From NCBI RefSeq assembly GCF_014838715.1, contig NZ_CP061947.1, positions 2,914,001-2,978,000 on the forward strand: a stretch of DNA of 64,000 bases, given 5' to 3'. Below the pieces are notes generated by a model. The model had not been told where the DNA came from. It saw nothing but the letters and a program-made list of their open reading frames with translations, and did not search any database. A program made the translations under genes and the position numbers. This DNA comes from Algoriphagus sp. Y33 (GTDB taxonomy: Bacteria; Bacteroidota; Bacteroidia; Cytophagales; Cyclobacteriaceae). Of the stretch, positions 45,296 to 54,892 are shown piece after piece (positions within the stretch are counted from its first letter, which is position 1; each line of letters begins with the position of its first letter).

Positions 45296-46846
45296 TTAAT
45301 CCATATCCCACCACACGCGTGTGGTAATGGCATCCGGGCCTTGACGCGCTATCGCACTTTCGTAGTTCGCTTTATTGAGCGATTGCACAGAACTAGGATA
45401 CATGAAACGGACAGGAACCGTATTGATGTAAGCTGCAGGCCCCGGAGTGATTTTAGGATAATCCGTTCTTCTCCAGTCATACCAGCCTTCCATTCCTGAG
45501 AAATACAGGGCAAGCCACTTTTGAGTACCGATTTTGGACAGCTTCTCTTCAGTAGAGCCGGTATAAGCTACTTCCGGCTGCGCAAAATACGCATCTCCCA
45601 CTACCAACTTATCTGCTATCTGAGGTAGATTAATGATTTCATATCGGCTTTTGTAATAAGCAAAAGAAGACTCAATCCCATTTTTATAATAATCTTCAGC
45701 TGTGCCGGTAGTGATATACCCTCTTTCTCTAGCTTCTGCCAATACAAACTGAAGTTCTGAATAACTCATTAAGATCGCCTGGGCACCAATAGGATTTGCC
45801 AGCGGGGTACATGCAGAACAAGACCATAGATACCCCACACGGGATATGAAATTAGAACCGCCCTTGGTAGGGTCACCTGAAGGAGAATAAGCCAAAGCCT
45901 CCTCATCCGCCAAGCCGTTTGGCACCCCTTGGTAATCGTCCTTAGTTCCGATCACTCCTGCTCCGGAGTCGTTAGTAGGCTGCGCATAGGCATACAATCT
46001 TGGATCTTCCAGCTCTTTCAAAACGTTTTCCATTCTTTCACTCAACCTATACTCATCAAAAGAACCGGAACGGGTAGTATACAACCCATGCTGGTTTGGT
46101 ACATCCTGAAGGTATTGCAAAGCCGCCTGATCGTCATTGGAAGTGAAGATCGGGTACTGCGTAGGATCAGAAACAATCGCCTGCATGCCTGCCGCCGGAT
46201 TCATCCGGTCAGAAAGCCTCATTAGCATTCGAAGCCTAAGTGAATTCGCATACTTCTTCCATCTCACCACATTCCCATCGAAAAGAATATCTCCTTCTAC
46301 ACTTTCTGCCGTTGATCCCAGTAAGGCATTCGCCTGCTCCAGCTCTGCAAGAATCCCATTATAGATCACTTCCTGCGTATCAAAAACCGGGTAGTTCACA
46401 TCTTCCTTGGCTTTCGTCGCCTCCGAATATGGCAAATCCCCGTAAGCATCCGTCATAAACGAATAAAGACTCGCTCTTAACACAAGGGCAATCCCGACGT
46501 AATTACTTTGCCCTGCTGCCGTAGAGATCTCGATCACATTGTTCAGATCCCGAATAGAATTGTAGAATGTGCTGTATGGGTTTCCTTCGGGCCCCCAGTT
46601 ATACCTGTCTTCATTGGTAAACTGAATCTTGGCAGTCTGCTGCATCACTACGTTCCCGTACCCCCAAGCCTTTCCCGAGATTTCATTCGTAGTATTCCGG
46701 ATGATGTTCGGCAAAAGCAAACTTGAAGAAACCATCTCAGGGCTGTTTGGATTTGTGTTAACTTCATCGAAATCCTTGTCGCAGCTGACCAGAGAAAGCA
46801 TTGCTGCCAACCCAATTCCTGCTATATATTTTGTATTGAAATTCAT
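45296..46846 (-). CDS. SusD/RagB-like nutrient-binding outer-membrane lipoprotein (SusD-like_2 type)
   Basis: 516 residues. The lipoprotein signal MNFNTKYIAGIGLAAMLSLV is followed by C22, so it is anchored and surface-exposed. It starts with DEVNTNPNSP and the TPR-like helices of SusD proteins (SLRLRMLMRLSDRMNPAAGM), and carries the C-terminal WLALYFSGMEGWYDWRRTDY typical of the SusD-like_2 subfamily. It caps the TonB-dependent SusC barrel encoded upstream (gap 64 bp, same strand) and captures the ligand. Placement beside phosphonate genes suggests a phosphonate-containing ligand rather than a glycan; no glycoside hydrolases adjoin it. Confidence 0.9.
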   Translation of the reverse strand: MNFNTKYIAGIGLAAMLSLVSCDKDFDEVNTNPNSPEMVSSSLLLPNIIRNTTNEISGKAWGYGNVVMQQTAKIQFTNEDRYNWGPEGNPYSTFYNSIRDLNNVIEISTAAGQSNYVGIALVLRASLYSFMTDAYGDLPYSEATKAKEDVNYPVFDTQEVIYNGILAELEQANALLGSTAESVEGDILFDGNVVRWKKYANSLRLRMLMRLSDRMNPAAGMQAIVSDPTQYPIFTSNDDQAALQYLQDVPNQHGLYTTRSGSFDEYRLSERMENVLKELEDPRLYAYAQPTNDSGAGVIGTKDDYQGVPNGLADEEALAYSPSGDPTKGGSNFISRVGYLWSCSACTPLANPIGAQAILMSYSELQFVLAEARERGYITTGTAEDYYKNGIESSFAYYKSRYEIINLPQIADKLVVGDAYFAQPEVAYTGSTEEKLSKIGTQKWLALYFSGMEGWYDWRRTDYPKITPGPAAYINTVPVRFMYPSSVQSLNKANYESAIARQGPDAITTRVWWDMD

Positions 46847-46910
46847 ACTATTCTGTTTTTGAGAGTTTTTTAGATTCTAAAGGCATAAAAAGTCTATCAG
46901 CTGCCGATGC

Positions 46911-49900
46911 TTAGAACTTTACGTTAAGATTAAAACCAATACTTCTTGTAGATGGAAAAGACATATCCTCCACACCGGGGATTAGCGTACCGCCACCCAT
47001 TGCCATCGTCTCAGGATCGAAGTGGGGATTCTCTGTCCAAAGCACCAGGTTTCTGCCTACCAAGGAGATTTTCACATCTTCAAAGGGCAATCTGCCCAAA
47101 ATAGATCTTGGGATAGTATAACCCAATGTCACTTCCCTAAGCTTCAAGAAAGTAGCATCATACTTAGCCGCTTCCACATTATCCCGTTCATAGTATCTGT
47201 TGTGCCAGTTTCTGGAAGTAGTTTCGAAAGTATTTGGACTGTAAGAACCGTCCGCATTTGCCACTACACCCTCACTGATGATGCCGTTGCCTTCGCCTTC
47301 TAAATCATAGCCGGTTTCGCGACCGTAAAGGGTTTCTGCAAGCTGACCGGAAGTACTTCCGATAGTCTTGGTTCTTGACACGACTATTCCCCCATATCTA
47401 AAGTCAAACAAGAATCCCAGATTGATTCCCTTGTAGCTGAAGTTGTTTTGCAAGCCAAGCATCCAATCCGGATTGTAATTTCCCTGAAGCTTCAATTCCG
47501 GATCCATAAGTGGCGTTCCTGTGGAATTGTGGATGATCTGGCCAAAATATTCAGAATCTTCATCCTCTACTCTGGCAAAGCCTCTTCCGTAAATATTCCC
47601 CATTCTTTCCCCTACTCTCGCCTGAATATCGGCTCCGTTTCTGCCTGTAAGAGAATAGGTGTCAAGACCTTCCGTCAATTCTAGAACTTTACCCCTGTTT
47701 CGCGTGAAGTTGGCCATCAGATTCCAGCTAAATCCGGAGCTGTTTCTGATTGGATTTGCGCTCATCACGATTTCTATTCCCCTATTTTGAATCTCACCTG
47801 CATTGATTATCCTGGAAGCATAACCGGTAGCTATATCCAGTTCAATTGGAATAATCTGGTTTTTGGTTCTGTTGTCGAAGTAAGTAAAGTCAATGCCCAA
47901 TCTTCCTTCAAAAAAACGCACATCAAGCCCCGTTTCAAATGCACCGGTTCTTTCAGGCTTTAATTCTGAGTTGGAAAGTCTGTTTGATTCAGATTTTGAC
48001 TGAATAGACCCCCAGGCAGTCTGTGAGCTATAGACATTGGAAAGGCTGTATGGATCGGTATCATTTCCCACCTCAGCATAGGCTAATCTTGTTTTTAGAA
48101 ATGAAATAAATCCCGGCATAGTCACCATATCAGAGATCACAGCACCGAATGTAGCAGAAGGATAGAAATAGCTATTATTATCAGCAGGTAACGTACTTGA
48201 CCAGTCATTTCTGCCTGTGAGGTCTAGGAAAAGGATGTTTTTGTAACCAATCTGACCGAAACCATATAAAGAGTTGATGCGCTTCTCCGAATTGTACTGA
48301 GTCACCTGAAGGTTTACTGCTGTATTGGTGAAGTTGTAAATGTTCGGGATCAATAGCTGAGGAGCTACCGTCTGCAAGTACCTGTTTTCCTGACGCATTT
48401 GGTTCCCACCTACCGCAATACTATAAGTAAATACCTCACTGTTAGATTCAGAATAAGTCAATAAGAAATCAGAGTTGATTTCGGAGAAATACAAGTTGTC
48501 TTCCCTGTAATTTCCTTTCGGAAAACGCTGCGTACTAAATGCTCTTTTCCGATCTCTTAATTCATTATAGGTATCCAAACCTGTTCTCAGCATCAAGTTT
48601 AGCTTATCGGTGAACTTGTAGTTTACCGAGATATTACCATAGATTCTATCCTTAGCCTGTCCGTTGGTATTTTCATACACATTGAAATATGGATTATCAT
48701 GATAGTTATAGTTGTAATTATACTGTTGCTGGCCTTCCAATCCCGGCATCCAGTAATCTCTCAGGTTTGCCGTATTGACCTGACGGCCATACCAAATCCA
48801 CAAGTACATCAGGTTTTCCGTACCGTAACTGATATTTGGTCTGTTTCCGCTGTCAGTTCTCTGAAAGTTAACCGTAGAGTTTACTGTGAGTTTATCCGTA
48901 AGGTTAAGCCCCCCATTCATGGAAATGGTATTTCTCTTTAGATCCGTATTTGGCACAATTCCTTTTTGATCCAAGTTGGTCCAGGATAGGCGAATATTTG
49001 CATTCTCATTGGCGGCAGCTAGCGCCACGTTATTTGAAAGCGTCACACCTGTACGGAAAAAGTCATTGATGTTGTCCGGACTCGACACCCAAGGAGTAGG
49101 TAGGATCACACTTCCTTCAGGCGCATTGAGATCCCCACCCCTGAAGCCGTTGACATCTCTTGGAGAATCGAACTGAGGAATCATTAAGCCGGCATCCAGT
49201 CTTGGACCCCAGCTTTCATCCACCCCATCAGCGATACCTGAACCTGCTCCGTTTACAAATTCAAATTGACCGTTATTTCCCTGACCGTACGTATTCTGCC
49301 AATCCGGAAGTCTTAGCGCATTGTCAAAAGTAGTGTTGGAGTTAATAGTGATTCCCAAGCCTTTCTTGCCTTTGCCTGATTTGGTAGTAATCAAAATAGC
49401 CCCATTTGCAGCTCTAGAGCCGTATAGTGCAGCTGCAGCGGGCCCTTTCAAAACAGTCATGGACTCAATATCGTCAGGGTTGATCTCACCCGCGGCATTA
49501 CCGTAATCCACTTCCTGATTGGAAGACCCGGAAGAACCAACTATATTGTTAGATATTGGAACACCGTTCACTACAAACAAGGGTTGGTTTCCATTGATAT
49601 TCAAAGAGGACTCTCCACGGATAGTAACCCGGCTGGATCCTCCGATTCCTGAAGAACTGTTGGTGACCTGAACACCCGCTACTCTTCCGCTCAGGGAGTT
49701 AATTACGTTTGTCTCCCGAGCCTCCGTAAATCTATCCCCCTCAACGGCTTGCACAGCGTAACCCAAGGCTTTGGTCTCCCGCTCCACTCCAAGGGCAGTC
49801 ACCACTACTTCATTGAGTGCAAGACCTTCTGTGAGCGTAACGTTAATTGTAGTTGAATTTCCTACTTCTTGCTCGATAGATTCAAAGCCTACGAAAGAAA

Positions 49901-50126
49901 AGATCAAAATCTCTCCTACGCTAGCTTGTATAACATAGTTTCCATCAATACCGGTTACCGTTCCCCGGTTAGTACCTTTAACCAGTACCGTTGCTCCGGG
50001 TAGAGGCTCATTAGTTGCGTCAATTACCTTCCCCTCAACATTGGTTTGTTGGGCGAAAGAAAAATTGATGATAAACAGCAAGCAAGCCGTTATCACACAT
50101 TGCCAAATGCTTTTTTTAGCAGTCAT
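46911..50126 (-). CDS. SusC/RagA-like TonB-dependent outer-membrane transporter
   Basis: 1071 residues. Signal peptide (to about residue 25, FIINFSFAQQ), then a carboxypeptidase-regulatory-like domain (VEGKVIDATNEPLPGATVLV, ~30-105) and the TonB-dependent start NEVVVTALGVERETKALGYA. The plug follows (~110-240, VTIRGESSLNINGNQPLFVV, SMTVLKGPAAAALYGSRAAN), then a 22-strand barrel ending RSIGFNLNVKF. It imports SusD-bound ligand across the outer membrane using the proton motive force. With the SusD partner and phosphatase it forms one minus-strand unit. Full length with intact ends. Confidence 0.93.
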   Translation of the reverse strand: MTAKKSIWQCVITACLLFIINFSFAQQTNVEGKVIDATNEPLPGATVLVKGTNRGTVTGIDGNYVIQASVGEILIFSFVGFESIEQEVGNSTTINVTLTEGLALNEVVVTALGVERETKALGYAVQAVEGDRFTEARETNVINSLSGRVAGVQVTNSSSGIGGSSRVTIRGESSLNINGNQPLFVVNGVPISNNIVGSSGSSNQEVDYGNAAGEINPDDIESMTVLKGPAAAALYGSRAANGAILITTKSGKGKKGLGITINSNTTFDNALRLPDWQNTYGQGNNGQFEFVNGAGSGIADGVDESWGPRLDAGLMIPQFDSPRDVNGFRGGDLNAPEGSVILPTPWVSSPDNINDFFRTGVTLSNNVALAAANENANIRLSWTNLDQKGIVPNTDLKRNTISMNGGLNLTDKLTVNSTVNFQRTDSGNRPNISYGTENLMYLWIWYGRQVNTANLRDYWMPGLEGQQQYNYNYNYHDNPYFNVYENTNGQAKDRIYGNISVNYKFTDKLNLMLRTGLDTYNELRDRKRAFSTQRFPKGNYREDNLYFSEINSDFLLTYSESNSEVFTYSIAVGGNQMRQENRYLQTVAPQLLIPNIYNFTNTAVNLQVTQYNSEKRINSLYGFGQIGYKNILFLDLTGRNDWSSTLPADNNSYFYPSATFGAVISDMVTMPGFISFLKTRLAYAEVGNDTDPYSLSNVYSSQTAWGSIQSKSESNRLSNSELKPERTGAFETGLDVRFFEGRLGIDFTYFDNRTKNQIIPIELDIATGYASRIINAGEIQNRGIEIVMSANPIRNSSGFSWNLMANFTRNRGKVLELTEGLDTYSLTGRNGADIQARVGERMGNIYGRGFARVEDEDSEYFGQIIHNSTGTPLMDPELKLQGNYNPDWMLGLQNNFSYKGINLGFLFDFRYGGIVVSRTKTIGSTSGQLAETLYGRETGYDLEGEGNGIISEGVVANADGSYSPNTFETTSRNWHNRYYERDNVEAAKYDATFLKLREVTLGYTIPRSILGRLPFEDVKISLVGRNLVLWTENPHFDPETMAMGGGTLIPGVEDMSFPSTRSIGFNLNVKF

Positions 50127-50797
50127 TTTGAAGTAGAGGTTTTGAATAAGTATTATTTTAGTCTCAAAATTTTATTAAAACTATACTTTCCCTATTGGCT
50201 AGTGATTAAATCAGCTTTATCAAAAAATGAATTAATTGTATGTTAATTCGGCAATAAAATGCCCTAAAACCCTAATAATTCGGAAAATAGACATTACTGA
50301 CACTTAACATTCCTATCGGGATTCCTCTTTATTATCCAACTTTTATTCAAAAAAGTATATAAATATTAAACCATTAAGATTTGGCAGCTGATAAAAACCA
50401 TCTTCCAAAGAAGCTAGATGCCTCCCCTACCTCCTGTCCCAAGCCAGCCGTCTGGCAAAACAAAAGGACATGGTCTCCTGCCCAGAGAGCATCGCTTGAA
50501 AATGAGGAATGGTGTAGGAGGTGGGAAGGTGCGTAGGATGTATTTTATCCATCCTTAATCCCCTATTGACCCAAATCATTGAAGTTGAGGCAACTCTCTT
50601 CCTCCATTTACCCTGGCTTTTATATTTCTGTAGTGAGGAAAAAGACCCCAAAAGCCACAAATCACCTGTATGTTACTGAAAAAATCTAAGGGCTAAAAAT
50701 CACCTTACTATTCATTTTGAAAAATTTTCATGAAAAACGGCTTTTTTCTAAGAGCCCTGTATTACCTATTCTAATTTTGAGCTAGCTTTATCATCAA
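50127..50797. other. Intergenic region upstream of susC-like gene
   Basis: AT-rich leader to about 50390, then a mixed-composition stretch. A minus-strand open frame at 50427-50660 has no signal or motif. No gene is supported. Confidence 0.5.
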
Positions 50798-51175
50798 ATG
50801 CAAATTATGAGGGTTTTGGGAATCCTATACTTATTTCTCAATTTGGTTTTTTCGTTGAGCGTTTGGGCAACGGATCTACCCGTGAGCTTGGATTCCCCTA
50901 TTCCATCCTCCAGCGAATCATTCCAATCAGATCTATCCTTTCAGCAAAGCCCGGTCCTGGTCATTGGTGAAGCACTACCCAACTACTTTGTTCCCAGTAG
51001 GACTGTAATCCGTACTGTTACTCATTTTTTTGAATCTCATTCCGTACTTGAAAACTATTCCGGTCTATCGGCCACGTGCCGGTCAATGGGTAGAAATTAT
51101 CGAAAATCAGCATTTGTCATTGATGTTGGCCTGCCCACCCTGTTGCTTATTTTTCCGCACCACTATTTTACCTAG
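50798..51175 (+). CDS. Hypothetical exported protein, doubtful
   Basis: 125 residues. The N-terminus is a credible signal peptide (MRVLGILYLFLNLVFSLSVW, then ATD-L). The remainder has no recognised motif, and similarity to a structured protein is lost after about residue 95, where another frame stays open (to 51275). It could be a short secreted protein or a gene broken by a frameshift. No neighbour on its strand within 390 bp. Low confidence that it is expressed. Confidence 0.35.
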   Translation: MQIMRVLGILYLFLNLVFSLSVWATDLPVSLDSPIPSSSESFQSDLSFQQSPVLVIGEALPNYFVPSRTVIRTVTHFFESHSVLENYSGLSATCRSMGRNYRKSAFVIDVGLPTLLLIFPHHYFT

Positions 51176-51573
51176 CTACAGCAAGAGCTTCTGCTCTACT
51201 GAAAAATCGTTCAGGAAAAGCAGCAAGCTGCTATTGGTTGAAAGGTGTACTGTGACTTCAAAAACGGGTATTTGATCTATACAGGTAATCAGTGAAGAGG
51301 GGATTATCAATCTGTCTCCCGCTCAGCATTATTGGTTGGCTTAAACCCAATCCTTGTATTGATTGTCCGGAAAACAGCCCATCCCCTTGGAAACTGCCCG
51401 GCAACTTGCGTAATAGCCAAATTGAAAAGTGAATTTGGTGTGCAGGTCGCCGATGCCCCAAACTTGTCAGCACATGTTCCTGAATTAACTAATGGGCACT
51501 CATCAGCGATCAAAATTTAAGCATGTTCTTGAATCAATGAGTCCATTTAAGAGAATGGTATAACTAAAAAACT
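51176..51573. other. Intergenic region upstream of the DedA-family gene
   Basis: No gene supported. Short frames on both strands lack motifs and overlap one another. Confidence 0.5.
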
Positions 51574-52206
51574 ATGCATGAAATTCTTCTGTCCATCCCT
51601 GAGCTTTTAAGCCCTGAATTCATTATAAACCGTGGAGGACTCATTCTCCTACTGGCAATTATATTTACCGAAAACGGGGTATTCTTAGGCTTCTTCCTAC
51701 CGGGGGATTCCCTGTTGTTCTTGGCGGGAATGCTCTGCGGTTTACCGGTTTTGAATGTATCCATCTATGCGTTGGTTACCTGTATAGCTTCAGCAGCATT
51801 TTTAGGATATATCGTATCCTATTTTGTGGGTTTAAAGTTGGGTAAGTGGTTGCTTTCCCGTCCTGACTCACTATTCTTCAAATCAAAATATCTGAATATG
51901 GCTGCATCCTATTTTGAAAAGCGACAGCACGGAGCCATCATCATCGGTCGGTTTATTCCTGTCATCCGGACTTTCCTTCCGCTTTGTCTGGGTTTGATCA
52001 AGTCTGATTTTAGGCTCTTCATGATTTACAATCTCCTTGGCGCATTGATCTGGACATCGAGCCTGGTGCTATCGGGATATTTCCTGAAAATCATCTTCCC
52101 TGATCTCATTCACTATATTGAATGGATTATCCTGACATTGCTTGCCATTACCTCCATTCCGTTAATCAGACAATTACTTAAACTAAAAAGAGGGGATGCT
52201 TCCTGA
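51574..52206 (+). CDS. DedA-family membrane protein (VTT domain)
   Basis: 210 residues with several membrane segments and the DedA/VTT signature: GVFLGFFLPGDSLLFLAGML (about 36-55), with the proline-glycine-aspartate PGD before the re-entrant helix, and FIPVIRTFLPLCLG (about 128-141) with the conserved arginine. DedA proteins are inner-membrane proteins linked to lipid (undecaprenyl phosphate or aminophospholipid) translocation and membrane homeostasis. It is followed after 66 bp by a TerC gene on the same strand, so both may be co-transcribed. Confidence 0.9.
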   Translation: MHEILLSIPELLSPEFIINRGGLILLLAIIFTENGVFLGFFLPGDSLLFLAGMLCGLPVLNVSIYALVTCIASAAFLGYIVSYFVGLKLGKWLLSRPDSLFFKSKYLNMAASYFEKRQHGAIIIGRFIPVIRTFLPLCLGLIKSDFRLFMIYNLLGALIWTSSLVLSGYFLKIIFPDLIHYIEWIILTLLAITSIPLIRQLLKLKRGDAS

Positions 52207-52272
52207 TTAAAGTTGAAACACCATCAATCCCTTTGTGAATTCTTCTTCAATCTGTAAACCACCTTCCTACCT

Positions 52273-53211
52273 ATGTCTATCTGGATAATTTTCATACCCT
52301 GCATTTTGTTTTTCCTTTTTCTTGACCTGGCCGTTATCAACAAAAACTCACATGTCATAAAATCGAAAGAAGCTGCGATCTGGACAGGAGTCTGGGTTGC
52401 TATTGCCCTTTCCTTCTCCGGGGTTATCTGGTGGTTATTTTCAGGTGATCATATTCAAAATCCAACTGGCCTGCGCCCGGATCAGGCATTGCTGAAATAC
52501 ATCACCGGATATTTGATCGAGTTATCCTTAAGCGTTGATAATATTTTTGTGATAGCTGTGATTTTCAAGTCATTCAAGATTCCGGACAAATACCAGCACC
52601 GGGTTCTTTTTTGGGGGATTTTGGGAGCTATCTTTTTCCGCGCCTTGATGATAATTTTTGGCGTAGCCTTAATTAACCAATTTGAATGGATCATTTATTT
52701 TTTTGGGGCCTTTCTTCTTTTCACTGCATTTAAAATGTTCAAATCAGATGGGAATGAGTTCAAACCGAAAGAATCTTTTGTGTTTAAAAATCTGAGAAAA
52801 ATACTTCCGTTTACAGCTAATTTAGATGGGGAGAGATTTTTCATCCACAAACTAGGAATCAGGATGGCTACTCCACTTTTTATGGCCTTGGTCATCATAG
52901 AGCTTACAGACATTCTCTTCGCTCTGGACAGCATCCCTGCCATTCTTGCTATTACCGCTGATCCTTTTATCGTTTTCAGCTCAAATATATTTGCCATCAT
53001 GGGATTGAGATCCATGTACTTTTTGATTTCCAGAATGCTGAACAAATTCCGCTTCATTAATTATAGTCTGGTAGCGATCCTTGCCTTCGTCGGATTAAAG
53101 ATGATCTTCTCGCACCATATTGAAATTCCGGAATGGCTCTCCCTTACTGTGATAGCGCTTTCCCTGACAGGCGGAATTTTAGCCTCAATATTGATTTCGC
53201 CAAAGGAATAA
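52273..53211 (+). CDS. TerC/Alx-family integral membrane protein
   Basis: 312 residues with about nine membrane segments. Family marks are IELSLSVDNIFVIAVIFKSF (about 77-96, metal-binding Asp) and IELTDILFALDSIPAILAIT (about 214-233). TerC/Alx proteins export manganese or help load metals into exported proteins; older reports link them to tellurite resistance. No yybP-ykoY riboswitch-like sequence was recognised in the 66-bp upstream gap, so metal control by such an element is not indicated here. Confidence 0.9.
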   Translation: MSIWIIFIPCILFFLFLDLAVINKNSHVIKSKEAAIWTGVWVAIALSFSGVIWWLFSGDHIQNPTGLRPDQALLKYITGYLIELSLSVDNIFVIAVIFKSFKIPDKYQHRVLFWGILGAIFFRALMIIFGVALINQFEWIIYFFGAFLLFTAFKMFKSDGNEFKPKESFVFKNLRKILPFTANLDGERFFIHKLGIRMATPLFMALVIIELTDILFALDSIPAILAITADPFIVFSSNIFAIMGLRSMYFLISRMLNKFRFINYSLVAILAFVGLKMIFSHHIEIPEWLSLTVIALSLTGGILASILISPKE

Positions 53212-53383
53212 AATGCATTTCAGGAATTTCATAACAGTGCCTAAAGCTCATACCCTGGTTGGTTTTACCTTATTCGGTGTGTGGGTATTGATATAATACT
53301 GCCCTCTGCCCAAAAAAGGGGATCTCTACTATCATTTTTTGTCAGGGGAGTCGCTCCAAAATGAGCGTTACAAGGTTCTCTGC

Positions 53384-53444
53384 TATACGCAGGCAGGGAT
53401 TTTCACCACTTAACCTCCTACGAGGTACGCCCCCGCTTGCGTAT
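53384..53444. repeat. Inverted repeat between convergent genes
   Basis: TATACGCAGGCAGGG (53384-53398) and CCCCCGCTTGCGTATA (53429-53444) pair with one mismatch or bulge. A small hairpin CCTCC/CGAGG lies in the loop. It is between the convergent TerC and NmrA-like genes and may act as a terminator, though no T-tract follows. The rest of 53212-53518 shows nothing. Confidence 0.45.
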
Positions 53445-53518
53445 ACGGTAGGCTTCAATTCCAATACATCGTCAGGGTTTAGCAGAATAGGTAAAGAAAA
53501 GGACTATTTGATTTGAAT

Positions 53519-54415
53519 TTATTTTACAAATGACTGTATATATTCGGAACCTGAAGTCCAGGAAAGCCCTTTATACCGCTTATTCGCCAACTCGTTGTTT
53601 TGTGATGTGAACATGGAATACATGTATTGACCTTGTTGGAATTTTGCATACAATTCATTCTCACCCGCCGGATTATCAGCTCTTTGCTTTTTAATGGATG
53701 CAGCAAAATCCTCCATGCTTGATAATTGATGAATTTCAAACGCTTGATCACTAGCTTTATTGACTTCAGCCAAAATCATATTTGGGCTAATTTGAAAACT
53801 TGCAATCTGCAAATCTCTTGGCGCATCATCGTCCAAAGCCACTTCGGCTGCAAAGCCAGCCGTATCGTCCATCGTAGTAAAATCCAATTTCCAGTCAGCT
53901 TTCTCCCCCCAGTAACCAATGCTTCTGTCCTTTAGGTTTAATATCGGAATATTGTATTTGAGTATATCAGCAAAAGCACCATTGAAAACAGAAGATGCTT
54001 TGATGGAAGTACTGTCCAAGTAAGCTTTAAATTCTCTCCTTAGGTCAAAATTTCTGTTTTCACCAGGAACTAAATCATTGTAATCTGTACAAAAGTCGGA
54101 AGGAATAAATCTTGGAACACCAGCTTGAATGGCAGCATCCACTACTTTTTTTTGCAAGTCTACGATTACATCAGCCAAACCTGCCAGTGCAGAAACTACG
54201 GTATTTATCCCTTTGCATGCTTTCGCAATTTCATCGATGTTGTTCATGTCTACCCTGATCACCTTAACATCCATTTTAGTAAGCGCTTCTACTTTTACCG
54301 GGTCTGCAGATGGGCGGACAATGGCACTCACTTCTGCCCTCCTTTTAATTAGTTCCCTACAAATTCTAATTCCCAAATTACCTGTAGCACCTGCTACCAA
54401 TATTGATTTTTTCAT
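53519..54415 (-). CDS. NmrA-like NAD(P)-binding reductase
   Basis: 298 residues from the ATG at 54413-54415. An upstream extension to 54457 is translated repeat and not part of the protein. The Rossmann motif is ILVAGATGNLGIRICRELIK at the N-terminus, then AIVRPSAD and GINTVVSALAG, as in NmrA/isoflavone-reductase-type short-chain proteins. RFIPSDFCTDYNDL is the region before the active-site lysine in that family. It probably acts on a small aromatic or quinone-like molecule or as a redox sensor; no substrate can be read. The ~95-bp repeat lies directly in front of the start. Confidence 0.82.
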   Translation of the reverse strand: MKKSILVAGATGNLGIRICRELIKRRAEVSAIVRPSADPVKVEALTKMDVKVIRVDMNNIDEIAKACKGINTVVSALAGLADVIVDLQKKVVDAAIQAGVPRFIPSDFCTDYNDLVPGENRNFDLRREFKAYLDSTSIKASSVFNGAFADILKYNIPILNLKDRSIGYWGEKADWKLDFTTMDDTAGFAAEVALDDDAPRDLQIASFQISPNMILAEVNKASDQAFEIHQLSSMEDFAASIKKQRADNPAGENELYAKFQQGQYMYSMFTSQNNELANKRYKGLSWTSGSEYIQSFVK

Positions 54416-54507
54416 GTGTTTATAATTGTTTTCTATTGGCCACATGGAATCTCGCATGGCTTATAATCATCCCGGTGTGCGACGTTCTTCGTCATGCTCG
54501 ATTTCAT
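54413..54507. repeat. Start-codon-proximal ~95-bp repeat
   Basis: 95 bp, near-identical to 39279-39372; hairpin GACG-TTCTT-CGTC. On the minus strand it ends exactly at ATGAAAAAA, the start of the NmrA-like gene. Confidence 0.85.
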
Positions 54508-54532
54508 ATTTCTATTTCTTAACCGGTTTAAT

Positions 54533-54821
54533 TTATAGGAGAAAGTGTATAACAGCATCAATTACCTGTTCAGGTTGCTCCTCGTACATATAATGTCCGC
54601 TATCTAATATCCCTATTACACCCAGGTTTTTTGCTATATAATGCAATAGGATGGTAAGAATACCGGTTCTGTGGCCAGCCTGGCAGGCAAATCAACGGTT
54701 TACCAGAACCTCCTTCTACATAGTGAAGTTTTATTCCGTTAACAGTAGCGTATTTATTGGCAAACCCAGGCCATTTTTTTATAAGTTCCTCATCAGAATA
54801 TTGATTCACTGATTTCATCAT
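54533..54821 (-). pseudogene. Alpha/beta hydrolase with internal deletion and frameshift
   Basis: The N-terminal part (MKSVNQYSDEELIKKWPGFA, then NGIKLHYVEGGSGKPLICLP and GWPQNRYSYHPI) is a clear alpha/beta-hydrolase start with the oxyanion-region GWP. The frame then ends in a premature stop after NRDIR. In another frame the immediately following DNA encodes LGVIGILDSGHYMYEEQPEQ and VIDAVIHFLL then TAA at 54533. This is the hydrolase C-terminus with the catalytic His in SGHYMYEE. The ~200 residues between, including the nucleophile elbow, are deleted. Next to the Crp/Fnr gene (upstream) and the NmrA-like gene. Confidence 0.82.
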
Positions 54822-54892
54822 TTGTAGTTTTTTATTTTTACAAATGTAGAGCGGAACCGGCCTCACAAACCTACCAATTGGTAGGTAATGGA

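Noticed and set aside
50427..50660. Minus-strand 77-aa gene upstream of the susC-like gene
   Set aside because: No recognisable features and no neighbour context; treated as non-coding.
52207..52272. yybP-ykoY-type manganese riboswitch in front of the TerC gene
   Set aside because: The gap is only 66 bp and shows no matching conserved core or paired elements.
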